55,000 bases of DNA from Anaeromyces robustus (taxonomy: Eukaryota > Neocallimastigomycota > Neocallimastigomycetes > Neocallimastigales > Neocallimastigaceae). A model generated the notes under the pieces. The model saw only the letters and a program-made list of their open reading frames with translations. It was not told the origin of the DNA and did not search any database. The stretch is taken from NCBI GenBank assembly GCA_002104895.1, contig MCFG01000006.1, forward strand, positions 100,001-155,000, read 5' to 3'. Below, piece by piece: positions 24,154 to 40,953 of the stretch. How positions within the stretch are numbered: position 1 is the first letter of the stretch; the number at the start of each line of letters is the position of its first letter. The position numbers and the translations under genes are program-made.

Positions 24154-26907
24154 ATGAATAATTACATTTTTTTGTCGTTGATTTTTGTATTTAATTATTT
24201 TATTAATAATGTTTTAGCTGAGAATAATTATTATCTTGTTTCTATCAAAGGTTCAGAAAATAATGAATATGATAAAGTTAACAAACGTATTCAGGCAAAA
24301 ATTGATGAACTTGTTAATGATAATATGAATAATATTTATAATATTATTACTGAAAATAAAAATGCTTATAAAAATGATGATGGTAACTATGATGAAAAAT
24401 TAGAAGAATTATCAATAATTTCACAATTAAAAAGAAAACGTAATTTAAATGAAATTGAAATTCAATTTATTAATAATAATAGACCTCAAAATTTTATGAA
24501 CAACAAAATTTCTTTAAATTCTTTAAATGATGAAAAAGAAACAATTCCATTTGAATCCAAATTAGTCATTCCTATTTGTCCAATTTCTAATTATTATGTA
24601 GTAATGGCTTATCTTCCAGAAAGTTTAATTGAAAAAGTTAAAGCTTTACCAAATGTTATTAATTGTACCAAGTCTGGAAAATTGAAAAAACATTATACCA
24701 TAAAAAATGAAATGGTTTCAAATAAATATTATAATGAAGAAGAAATTTTAAAAGAAACTAAATGGAAAAGTATCAATGTTCAAGAAAATCCATTTGATTT
24801 TGAACTTAGAAATTCTGCATTATCTATGATGTCACAAGGTGCATACAAATTAAATTCAAGTTATCCATATGATTTCAATTATTATTATCCATTTTCAGCT
24901 GGTAAAGGAATTGATATTTATGTAATTGATGATGGTCTTGATGCTTCTTTAAGTGAAGAAAATTTTGATACTTATGAAGGTACTTCAGATGAAAGAATCA
25001 TTAAATGTGATGGTATTTTCTTTGATGGTCAAATTCATTCACCTAAAAATGAAAAAGAATGTATTATTGAATTTAGTATAGATGATATTGAAAGAAAATT
25101 TAATCATGGTACATCCGTTGCTATCTCTGCTTTAGGTACTCGTGATGGTGTTGCTAAAAAAGCTAATCTTCACATGTTATCTATTGAATATTATACTTAT
25201 AATGTTCTTGCTACTTTCGATTATATTAAACAATATGCTAAACCACATAAATCAGTTGTTAATATTTCAAGTGGTTTATTTGAAGATGAAGCTGAATTTA
25301 GTTTAAAAGAAATTCAAGATAAAATTAATGAATTAAATGAATATGGTATTATTATTATTGTTTCTGCTGGTAATGAGTCTGAAAATTGTTGTAATAGTCT
25401 TAATGGGGTTGGACGTATTTATGGTACTGTTAATGGTGTTATTAAAATTGGTGCTCTTAACAATAACTATTTTACCGAATATGGTAATATGGAAAATATA
25501 TATGAAATTGCCGATTATTCCAATTTCGGTAAATGTGTCGATTTATTTGCTCCAGGTACTGTTATAATTACTAATAAAAATAATGAGATTATCGCAAATG
25601 TTTTTGGTACTTCATTTTCTTCTCCATTTGTTGCTGGTTTAGCCGCTACTATTATGGCTGAAAATTCAGATATTGAATTTGATTATGAATCGCTTAAAAA
25701 TAAATTAATCGAATTATCTGTAAAAGATGCAATTAAAGGATTAGATGATGAAACACCAAATCGTTTAGCTAATAATGGTAAACATTCCATTTATGGTACA
25801 TTAAGATGTGATGATCCATCTGGTCAATATAAATGTAATGAAAAATGTTGTAGTAAATTTGGTAATTGTGTTGATGCAGAAGAGGGATCCATTTGTGAGA
25901 GTATGTGTTATATAGAAATGGGATGTCAATCAGAATTTGGTTTCTGTTTCAGCAGTGAAAATAATGAAAATAATGAAGATATTGAAGATATTGAAGATAT
26001 TGAAATTGGCGAAGATAATAATCTATCAAGAAGATGTGGAAAGGATCACGGTAAATGTGAAGATGATGAATGTTGTTCTGAGGAAGGTTACTGTTTTAAA
26101 AGTGATGACTTTTTATGTCTTGTAGAAAATGGATGTCAAACTGAATTTGGAAATTGTTCCACAAATAAGTGTGGTAAAAACTATAATAATAGAAAGTGTA
26201 ATGAGGATGAATGTTGTACTATGGATAATAATTGTGTCAAAATTTTAGATGATTACTCTGGAGAATGTTTCATTGAAAGTGGTTGTATGAAAGATTTTAG
26301 TGGAGAATGTCTTTCAATAGATCCATTAGTTATTGATAAATATGATCAAAAATATCATGATATTATTTATAATTATAAATGTACAATGGAACTCGATGAA
26401 TTTACGAATAATTGCTCCAAAGACTTTAATATTTATAATAGAGAAAATTATAATGTAATAACACGTATTAATTACTGTAAATCTTATAAAATGGACTTAT
26501 GTAAAGAAATTATTAAATCTCCAAAACTCTATTTCCCATCTTGTAGTGAAAACGAAATAAATGACAGAATTCGAAATTCACTTGAAAATATTATTGATAA
26601 TAATATTTATTGTGCAAGGAGAAACCCTTCTGATGAAAATAGTTTTTGTGTTGCTAATAATGACAAAATGTATTCTGTCACAGGAAATTTATCTGAGGTC
26701 ATTATTGATGATTTATGTCCATATGATCAATGTCGTGAATCTTACTTAGATATTTTGAAAATAAATTATGAAGAATTGATGGAAAATAATAATGATAATA
26801 TCAATGATAGAGCAAAGAAAACTATTGAAATTTATGAAACAGCTATTGAACTATTATCATCAAAGCAATGTGATAAACTTAAAGAAATTGACTTTTATTT
26901 ATATTAA
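24154..26907 (+). CDS. Secreted subtilisin-like protease with three CBM18-like modules
   Basis: Intronless 917-aa protein. A signal peptide (about 1-22, ending NNVLA) is followed by an I9-like propeptide region (about 25-180) and an S8 catalytic domain. That domain has Asp259 (YVIDDG), His318 (NHGTSVA), oxyanion Asn407 (SAGNES) and Ser487 (GTSFSSP): a complete triad. Three Cys-rich modules then follow at about 551-599, 627-668 and 672-720. Each shows the pattern CG/C...C...CC...C...GC-EFG-C, as in chitin-binding type-1 (CBM18) domains, though the usual aromatic sugar-binding residues look partly replaced by acidic ones. The last about 195 residues are a Cys-containing domain I do not recognise. 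It is probably secreted, acting on wall- or chitin-associated protein. A decayed inverted relative lies upstream, and the stop codon is followed by a tandem copy of the gene's own end. The ATG is the only one preceding the signal peptide. Confidence 0.9.
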   Translation: MNNYIFLSLIFVFNYFINNVLAENNYYLVSIKGSENNEYDKVNKRIQAKIDELVNDNMNNIYNIITENKNAYKNDDGNYDEKLEELSIISQLKRKRNLNEIEIQFINNNRPQNFMNNKISLNSLNDEKETIPFESKLVIPICPISNYYVVMAYLPESLIEKVKALPNVINCTKSGKLKKHYTIKNEMVSNKYYNEEEILKETKWKSINVQENPFDFELRNSALSMMSQGAYKLNSSYPYDFNYYYPFSAGKGIDIYVIDDGLDASLSEENFDTYEGTSDERIIKCDGIFFDGQIHSPKNEKECIIEFSIDDIERKFNHGTSVAISALGTRDGVAKKANLHMLSIEYYTYNVLATFDYIKQYAKPHKSVVNISSGLFEDEAEFSLKEIQDKINELNEYGIIIIVSAGNESENCCNSLNGVGRIYGTVNGVIKIGALNNNYFTEYGNMENIYEIADYSNFGKCVDLFAPGTVIITNKNNEIIANVFGTSFSSPFVAGLAATIMAENSDIEFDYESLKNKLIELSVKDAIKGLDDETPNRLANNGKHSIYGTLRCDDPSGQYKCNEKCCSKFGNCVDAEEGSICESMCYIEMGCQSEFGFCFSSENNENNEDIEDIEDIEIGEDNNLSRRCGKDHGKCEDDECCSEEGYCFKSDDFLCLVENGCQTEFGNCSTNKCGKNYNNRKCNEDECCTMDNNCVKILDDYSGECFIESGCMKDFSGECLSIDPLVIDKYDQKYHDIIYNYKCTMELDEFTNNCSKDFNIYNRENYNVITRINYCKSYKMDLCKEIIKSPKLYFPSCSENEINDRIRNSLENIIDNNIYCARRNPSDENSFCVANNDKMYSVTGNLSEVIIDDLCPYDQCRESYLDILKINYEELMENNNDNINDRAKKTIEIYETAIELLSSKQCDKLKEIDFYLY

Positions 26908-26957
26908 TGACAAAGCAATGTGATAAACTTAAAGAAATTGTCTTTTATTTATATTAA
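26861..26957 (+). repeat. 50-bp tandem duplication of the protease 3' end
   Basis: The last 47 nt of the protease reading frame plus TGA-C spacing (26861-26910) are repeated immediately at 26911-26957 with a single A-to-T change. The second copy lies in the 3' UTR and has no effect on the protein. Confidence 0.9.
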
Positions 26958-27850
26958 AATGACGATATTCTTTATTGGAGATATATTATTAATAAGTTTA
27001 TATAAAATGATTATTAATTATTATGATATATATAATTTTATTTATTAGTTATTACAAACCTTATTAAAAATTATCCTAAATTAAAATAAAATACTATATA
27101 AATTATGTAATATATATATATATTTATTACTTTTTTAATTATAATAAAAAAAATTTTTTATTAACTTTTTTTTATTGAATATATTCAAATATATATGTGT
27201 GCATGTGTATAATTTTTTTGTTAATAATATAATTTTAAAAAAAAATATATTATTTATTATTTAATTGATTAAAAAAAAGTAAATTATTAAAAAGTATTTA
27301 TTCTTTACTTTTAAAATATAAAATTATAATAATAAAAAATTATTCTTTCATTTATATTTAAACTTTAATTTTTAAATATTCTATTCATATATTTAAAAAT
27401 TATTTTGTTAAAAAACAATATAATATATTTAATTATAATTATAATTAACAATTAAAATAAAAATACTTTAATGTAAATCTTTTGGATAGTATCAAATCTT
27501 GATTTATATATATATAAAAATAATTTGAAATATTTTTATTTTTTTAATATTTGTTTTTTTTTTTTTATTTTATTATTTTTATTTTTATTTTTATTTTTTA
27601 TTTTATATTTATTATTTTTAAATTTTTATAACAAAGATTAATTTAAATAAATTACAAGATATATTAATAGAAAAAGTTTAATAAAAAAAGATAAATATAT
27701 ATGTATTATTATATTACTATTATTATTATATTTATTTGTATTTTTTTTTTTTTTTAATTATTATTGATTTGTCTTAAAGATAATTATGAATTGATTTCAA
27801 TTTTTATAACATTTTCGTTATTATGGAAAAATAAATTATAAGAATCGTTT
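26958..27850. other. Convergent intergenic region
   Basis: It lies between the ends of the protease (+) and CTNNBL1 (-) genes and contains A/T-rich 3'-flanking DNA only. I see no gene or notable repeat beyond short homopolymers. Confidence 0.6.
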
Positions 27851-32237
<4,387 letters not shown>

Positions 32238-32440
32238 TTTATTTTTTCTATATATATATTTATTGCAAATAACAAAAAATTAAATTTAAAAATGTAAAAA
32301 GTAAAATTTAAAAAAAATAATAATAATAAAAAAATTTTTTTTTATATTTAATAAAAAAAATTATAATTAATTATAATAAATATATTTAATGATTTATATA
32401 AATAAAAATACAGAATTTTTAATATAATATAATAAATAGT
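32238..32440. other. Short gap between CTNNBL1 5' end and LINE insertion
   Basis: About 200 bp of A/T DNA upstream of the CTNNBL1 start. The LINE inserted just beyond it with its poly(A) end facing this gene, so it lies within or near the CTNNBL1 promoter region. Confidence 0.6.
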
Positions 32441-32451
32441 ATTATAGTAAT

Positions 32452-32453
<2 letters not shown>
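32441..32453 (+). repeat. Target-site duplication, poly(A) side of the LINE
   Basis: ATTATAGTAATTC directly precedes the T run (the element's poly(A) on the minus strand). It matches 34792-34804 at 12 of 13 positions. Confidence 0.75.
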
Positions 32454-32485
<32 letters not shown>

Positions 32486-34791
32486 GCAATAAAATAATGA
32501 AAATTTTATTTAAATTTAATTTAAAAAGTACATGTTATAAAGTAATTGTACATATTAAAACTTAATCTAATAAAGAATAATAATTTATTATTTAATAGAT
32601 AGTAATAATTTATAATTACTTCATATGGTATAGTGTATATTATTAAATTAAATCAAGTTGGAAAGTTATTATCATTATTAGATGCGTGTGACCTACTGTC
32701 TTGTCCTACTGAATTGTCAGCTTCGACGCTCTTGGTTAGATTGTTGGGATACCTATTGAATAATGACCAGATCTGGCCACTAACAGTAGGCATAATTCTA
32801 AGTAAAAGTGCGGATGTACGTACCAAAAGTGGAACATCCGAAAAGGTGCTAGGTTTAAGTTGCGCCTTACAAAGACTGTTCCACTCCTCTTTCCCCAAGT
32901 TATAATGATTAACTCTTCCACCAAGAAGGAAATAATATACCCTACTCCATTCCAACGAGTTGGAATGAAAATTTACCCCACTTGAAGCATTACTAACTAA
33001 ATTATTATAATTAATACTATTATTTAAACTATTATTATTGTTGTTGATACTATAACTGAAAGTATTATTTAAGTTGTAAGTTAAACTAACATAATGAATA
33101 AAACTATTAGAAACTAAGAAAGTATTATTTCGTGAAGAATTCTCCAAGGAGGAGAAATTGTTGAAGTAATTAAAACCAAAAAAAATGTTGTTGATAGTTA
33201 AATTATTAATGAATTGAGAGTAGTTGTATAGAAAATATGTAGATAAGCTAGTACTATTACTATTACTAACATTATTAATATTACTATTATCATTGCTATT
33301 ACCATTATTATTACTATTAATATTAATATTACTATTACTACTGCTATTATTATTATAGATATTATCATAAATATTATTATTGTAGTTATTATTAAAATTA
33401 TTAGAAAAGTTGATATTATCAGAACTAACTAAAGGTTTTCGATTAACATACAAATAAATGGTTTCAAGATTGCCAAATAACTTAGAACGCCAATGATCGA
33501 ATGTTGGGCATTCTAGAATCCAATGTTCGAAGGTTTGACTACCGCCTTTACAACAAGGACAGTAATCAGGGCAAGAGTCGGATACAAGTTTAGCGGCTTT
33601 AGCAATTTCACTATTGAATTTATAACCACTACGTATTTTGAGGAGCCAATTAAAGCCATAAGCCAAGTTAGGGTATTCAAGTTCAAGATGTAAATAATCA
33701 CGAGATAATTCAAGGTGATTATCACAATAGGTAACAGCTTTAACGGAGTCTTTTTTGACATCTCTATTCCAATAAAAAGTCAAGATATCTTCTCTAGAGC
33801 CAATTTTAGAAAGTTTCTTTGATAAAGTTCTGCTTTCTTTAGCCCATGTGTATTTTCTCATCTTCGGAATAATAGTAACTAACTTGGAAATAATACAATT
33901 AGAGTCTGCCCATCTCTTAAAACATTTATCTTGAGCAATGGCACATTTGGCAGAAAGAGGAGGAATATTAAGATCTTTAGATACATTATATAAAGATATG
34001 AAGGAAGAGCGCTTCCTAAGACCTGCAATCCAAGAGAGTCCTTTATTAATTAGCCTTTGAGCACCGTTTGTTCTAGTTTTATTAGATCCAAGTAAAGGTG
34101 CAACGTATGATACTTGACTGACAACAACCGAATTAAAAACTGATTTCTTGAAGGATATAGGCATATAAGGATTAATTAAAAATCCTCTAACAGAAAAAAG
34201 CGCTTTCCTAACTTTATTATTCGTCGATTTAATTATCGGTTTAAGAGATAAATCACTATCAAAAGGAATTCCCAAATACGTATAACAATTAGTTTTTGGA
34301 ATAATTTGACCAGCAAGGTAAAAGGTAGGGTCACCTTTAACTTTAGAATTTTCTGCTTTTACAACCGTAGTTCCACATTTACCAATTCCGAATTCCATAA
34401 GGTTAAATTTAGCCCAATCATTAACTTTTTTCAAAAGCTTATTTAGTTTACTTCTAGTAGGTGCATAAAGGACAATATCATCGGCAAAGAGGCCCCCACA
34501 ACAGTATTCGTTATCAATACAAACTCCATATTCGTTACAATCTCGAAAAATATCGTTGATGAAAAGGTTAAATAAGATAGGAGAGAGGGGACAACCCTGT
34601 CTAACACCTTTCTCAATATTGAAAGTATCCGAATATTGAGAGTCAAGTTTCACACAAGCTTTGGAAGATAAGTATAAGTTTTTAAGGAAATTATAACATT
34701 TTCCTCTAATTCCTAAGCATTCAAGTTTATTCAGAATATTATAAATAGGAACTGAATCATAAGCTTTTTTAAGGTCTAAAAAAGCCAAATA
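32454..34791 (-). mobile_element. 5'-truncated non-LTR retrotransposon (LINE)
   Basis: A minus-strand element of about 2.3 kb. It starts abruptly inside the reverse transcriptase domain at 34791 and runs through the ORF end (32653) and a 168-nt 3' UTR. An AATAAA signal (32510-32505) lies about 20 nt before a 31-nt poly(A) tail (32454-32484). It is flanked by a 13-bp target-site duplication. The abrupt 5' end, tail and TSD are the signature of target-primed reverse transcription with premature termination. Its GC content is visibly higher than the surrounding DNA. It lacks the endonuclease and RT fingers, so it cannot move by itself. Confidence 0.92.
32653..34791 (-). CDS. Truncated LINE ORF2: reverse transcriptase and C-terminal Zn motif
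   Basis: An uninterrupted frame of about 711 codons. Numbered from the chance ATG at 34812, which lies in flanking host DNA, it reads 719 residues. It shows RT motif A (FLDLKKAYDS, Asp13), motif B (GVRQGCPLSP, 69-78), motif C (FADD, 109-112) and thumb sequences. A zf-RVT-type C-x2-C-x8-H-x4-C cluster (Cys418, Cys421, His430, Cys435) follows. Between the Zn motif and the C-terminus is an about 125-residue Asn/Ser-rich tract (about 462-590), unusual for LINE ORF2. The N-terminal endonuclease and early RT motifs are missing through 5' truncation. The absence of stops or frameshifts implies recent insertion. Probably not expressed as a functional protein. Confidence 0.88.
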   Translation of the reverse strand, partial: YLAFLDLKKAYDSVPIYNILNKLECLGIRGKCYNFLKNLYLSSKACVKLDSQYSDTFNIEKGVRQGCPLSPILFNLFINDIFRDCNEYGVCIDNEYCCGGLFADDIVLYAPTRSKLNKLLKKVNDWAKFNLMEFGIGKCGTTVVKAENSKVKGDPTFYLAGQIIPKTNCYTYLGIPFDSDLSLKPIIKSTNNKVRKALFSVRGFLINPYMPISFKKSVFNSVVVSQVSYVAPLLGSNKTRTNGAQRLINKGLSWIAGLRKRSSFISLYNVSKDLNIPPLSAKCAIAQDKCFKRWADSNCIISKLVTIIPKMRKYTWAKESRTLSKKLSKIGSREDILTFYWNRDVKKDSVKAVTYCDNHLELSRDYLHLELEYPNLAYGFNWLLKIRSGYKFNSEIAKAAKLVSDSCPDYCPCCKGGSQTFEHWILECPTFDHWRSKLFGNLETIYLYVNRKPLVSSDNINFSNNFNNNYNNNIYDNIYNNNSSSNSNININSNNNGNSNDNSNINNVSNSNSTSLSTYFLYNYSQFINNLTINNIFFGFNYFNNFSSLENSSRNNTFLVSNSFIHYVSLTYNLNNTFSYSINNNNNSLNNSINYNNLVSNASSGVNFHSNSLEWSRVYYFLLGGRVNHYNLGKEEWNSLCKAQLKPSTFSDVPLLVRTSALLLRIMPTVSGQIWSLFNRYPNNLTKSVEADNSVGQDSRSHASNNDNNFPT

Positions 34792-34804
34792 ATTATAATA
34801 ATTC
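34792..34804 (+). repeat. Target-site duplication, 5' side of the LINE
   Basis: ATTATAATAATTC abuts the truncated 5' end of the element and matches the copy at 32441-32453 except for one base. Confidence 0.75.
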
Positions 34805-35625
34805 CTTATCAAAAAAAAAATATAAAAATATATTGTATTTTTGTGTATATTCCACCAAATAAATCATACCAAATTAAACCCACACTATAATAATTATATA
34901 CACACTTTTTTTTTTAAATTTTTTTATTTTTTTTTTTTTATTATTTTTTTTTCTTAATATTTTTCTAATATATCATTTTTTTTTTTTTTTTTAAAAAAAA
35001 TATATATAATTGCTTTAAATTTATATTATAAATCTAATACACGATATTTAATAATTTTTAATATTACAATAATTTTTCTTATTTTTAAAATGAATTCATC
35101 AACTTCTTTTATATATTACATATTATAATTATTATTTTAATTTATAATGATTATGTCAGTAAAAGGAAAAAAAAAAAAAAAGTATATTTCAACTGATATA
35201 CAGATTTTTAAATTGTTGTTGTTGTTGTTAAAAATTATTAAAAATTATTAAATGATAAAAAAAAAATTCATTACTAATATTAAAGTAAAATAATTAAAGA
35301 AAAAAAAAGTTTATAAATATTTATGAATTTAATTTAATGAATTTTGTGCTTATTTAAAAAAAAAATAAATAAATAATAATATATAATTAATCATATATAT
35401 ATTCCCTTCTTATTTTTTTTTTTTCTATATTCCAAGTTTTTCAAGGAAAATGAAATATATAATATATTTTAATAATTATATATAATAATAAACTTTCTCT
35501 TTTATTTATTTATTTTTTATTTAAGTTGATGTTTTTTTCTTTTTACTACTTTTATTTATATCATTATTATTACCTCTTTTTTTTTTTTTTTAATTTATTT
35601 GATACTTAATATTTTTTTTTCTTCA
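34805..35625. other. Intergenic AT-rich region
   Basis: It lies between the LINE and the 3' end of the phosphatase-like gene. It contains homopolymers and a short GTTGTT run. No gene is seen. Confidence 0.6.
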
Positions 35626-37618
35626 TTAAACAATTTTTGGAACTTGTTGTTGTGATGGTGGATTATTATAATTAGAATTTTTATAATAAAGTGATTGCAT
35701 AGCTTTTGATGGATTTTTTAATTGTGAAGAAGGAAGAGGAGGTTGACCATAAGTTGGTTGTGAATAAGAAGGATTTTGAGATGTTGGAGGTGACTGAGAA
35801 GAAGATAATGATGATTGATTTTGATTTTGAGTTTTATTTTGATTTTGAGCTTGGGTTTGTAATAATGATGTAGGTAGTGGTTGTACTAATGATGAAGGTG
35901 GTGGTTGTATAGGTGGTTGTGTTGTAGTAGAAGGAACAGAATAAGGTAATGGAGGTGGTATATTTTTTGAAGGATAAGGATTAAATGGATCAGATATTTT
36001 TTGTGATAATTCCCATCGTAAATATTCTTTATAACATCGTACACAAGAAGGGAAAATTTTAGTTTGTCCTGAACTATAAATATCTAATTGTTTAAAGAAA
36101 GAATTATAAACAGCTTGTAATGTATTTTGAACTACAGGATATAATGAAACATTCCAAAGCGGTGAATTACGAGTTTCTCTAACAACAATAATATTATCAT
36201 GTTGTTCTATAGGCCATGCTGTAATATTATCATCTAAAATTAAAGGAAGTGAATTTCCAGTACCTGGTTGATTTCTATTTTCATTTCTTGTAACACAAAA
36301 TGAAAACAAAGATCCTAAATCTTTTGCTGGTCTTTGAGGATTTGATGAACGTAATATAGATTCATATTCATATCTTGCACTATAAATAGTTTTAATTCGA
36401 GTATGAGTTGGATCAAGAATTTCACGTACCTAATTAATTAATTAAATTATTATTTGATTTTTCAAATTTTATTAATGATGTATATTGATAATTTATATTA
36501 TTATTAAAATATAATATTAATAATAATATATTTTAAATATTAATATATTTTAATGGTATTAAAATAAAATAAAATAAAATAATATAAAATAATATAAAAT
36601 AAAATAAAATAAAATAAAATAAAATAAAATAAAATAAAATAAAATAAAATAAAATATGTTATTTATAAAAAACTTGTAATAAATTTTTATTTATATAGAA
36701 TATACTAATTAATTTATAAATATGATTTACCATTTCCAAATAATTTTGGTCCCCAATAGTACAAATACTAATTTCGAAAAATCTATTTGATTAAATATAA
36801 TATATTAAATCATATATTAAATTTAATATTATATTTATACAATATATATAAATAAATATATAACAAATAAAATAAATATAATTTATAATAAAATACAATA
36901 AATAATAATATATATATTAAAATATAATAGAATATATATTATTAATAAAAAATAAAAATCATAATAAATATAGTATTAAATTAATTTATATAAATATGTA
37001 TATATAAAAAATAAAATTAAAAAAATTTTTTTTTGCTATTTTTACCTTTGAGCCCAATCTAAAAATTCATGTACTTTTTCTACTAAAACAATTTTCCTAC
37101 CATCTTTTAATGTTTTTACTCTATGTGGGGTTTTTTCTATATATATAATAATATTTAATAAAACATAATAAAATATATTAAAAAACAATATAATAAATTT
37201 TAATAAAATAAAAATTATAAAAATAAAATATATATATAAAATTATTATATAATGGTAATTTGAATAATAATAAAAATTTATATTTTAACTATATTTTTTT
37301 TTTTCATATTATAATTCTTTTAATCTATATATTAAAATAATAATGATTATAATGATATAGTAAATAAATAAATAAATAAATAAATATATTATTACTTATA
37401 TATTCCGCTATTTCAGGATCTGGTAAATATCTTACAAGGGTATCATCCAAATCTAAAACTAATGGAAGTTTTCTTCTTTCCATTAAATCATCTACTTTTT
37501 CTGCAACTTTTCTATATAAATGATCTGTTAAAATAATAATAATGAAAATATACCATTTAGTAATCAATAAAAAAAATAAAAACTTTTTTTTAAAAGTTAT
37601 TTGTTATTCAATAGTATA

Positions 37619-37652
<34 letters not shown>

Positions 37653-39057
37653 TTTTTTTTGATGATACAAAACTATAAAAAAAATTACCTGGTTTACAAA
37701 TATATCCAAAAATTAAACTATATAAAGTATATTAATGAAAAAGAAAATTATATATTAAATATACATTAAAAATTAATATCATATTAAAAAATATCATTTT
37801 AATACTTCTAAAAAAAAAATAATAATAATAATAATAATAATATAATAATAATAATAAAAATAAAAATATAATATAATATAATATAAAAAATTAAATAAAA
37901 CCAAAAGAAAAAGAAAAATAAATGAAAAATGAAAAATGAAAAATGAAAAAAAAAAAAAAAAAAAAAAAAGGAAAAATAAAGAAGTAATAATAATAATATA
38001 ATAATAATAACATACCTTTCTTTAACGGTCTATTATTACAGTTGTTATAGTTATAAAATTATTTTAAATATTTAATTATATTACAAAAGAATATATTAAC
38101 AATTACATTAAAATAAAAAAGAAAAAAGAATAAGAAAACAATTATATTATATAACTTTGTTGAAATAAAATAATAATAACTATAATATAATAATAATTAC
38201 AGGTTTTAAATGTAACTCCCATAATGTGTCACTATTTTTTTCTCTAATATTTGATATGACTACACTCTATATTATATATACAATATAATATATGATATAT
38301 ATAATACATAAATAAATAAATATATATATATTATTAATTATTACTTATTATTATATATTATTTAAAAGGAAAAAAAAAATTTTTTTTTTATTATTATTTT
38401 ACCCTTTTTAATCTTGCACATTCAGCAAAAAAAACATCTTGCATTGGAGGTTCCGGATAATTAAATACAAATGGATGATGATAATTTGCACATTCCTTTA
38501 CAATATTATAATATGAACTATTTTATTTAAAAAAAAAAAAAAAATGTTAATAATAATTTTTTAAAAAATAATAGTTAATTAAATTAAACATTATTTCGAT
38601 AAAAAATTATAGCAAAAATGAACAGATATATATAGTTTTATATATATATTATTTTAGAGAATTAATTGTATTAAAAATAATAAATTAAATTTTATTAATT
38701 TTTTTTTAAAAATATATATATATATATAGATATAGAAAAGTATCATTTAAAAATATACCGAGAAAGTGTACAATCAACTTTAAATTTATCTGGTAAAACA
38801 AAGCAACAATCTAATGGTAAAGAAAATGGAAAGAAATGTTCTAATTGTAAAGATACTTGTTCATTATCTGGTGTAATAAATACAGGTTTCCATAACCGTA
38901 ATTGTTCTCCAGGTGAATTTCTACTAATTAAAATTTCAGTTATTTCTGTAGAAGGTGGTGTTAAAGATAGAAATGAATAAAGTCCAGCATGAAATGCTTG
39001 TACTATGGGTGAATTTGTATTATTATTATTTCTTTGATTATTTAAATAATTCTGCAT
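35626..39057 (-). CDS. FCP1/CPL-like RNA polymerase II CTD phosphatase-family protein
   Basis: HAD-superfamily phosphatase of the FCP1/NIF type, expected to act on phosphoserines of the Pol II CTD. Exons: 39057-38759, 38517-38403, 38266-38201, 38029-38016 (14-nt microexon), 37511-37396, 37136-37046, 36782-36731, 36429-35626; 518 aa. The catalytic DxDxT is VLDLDDTLV (Asp185, Asp187, Thr189). It is followed by HEFLDWAQ, an IGDQNYLEM segment and the second acidic pair in LILDDNITAWP (family DD motif). From memory the HRVKTLKDGRK and WNVSLYPVVQ blocks recall plant CPL1/CPL2 rather than yeast Fcp1; treat this as inference. The last about 110 residues are Gln/Pro/Ser-rich and disordered. No BRCT domain is visible. 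The microexon model is the least certain part; a different join through 37530 would alter about 10 residues upstream of the active site. Confidence 0.8.
36564..36655 (+). repeat. AAAAT pentanucleotide array in an intron
   Basis: AAAAT units, a few AATAT-interrupted at the left end, within the intron 36430-36730 of the phosphatase-like gene. Confidence 0.85.

Positions 39058-40953
<1,896 letters not shown>

Noticed and set aside
34812-34812. ATG at 34812 as a genuine start of the RT protein
   Set aside because: It lies in host flank beyond the target-site duplication; the element itself begins inside the RT domain.
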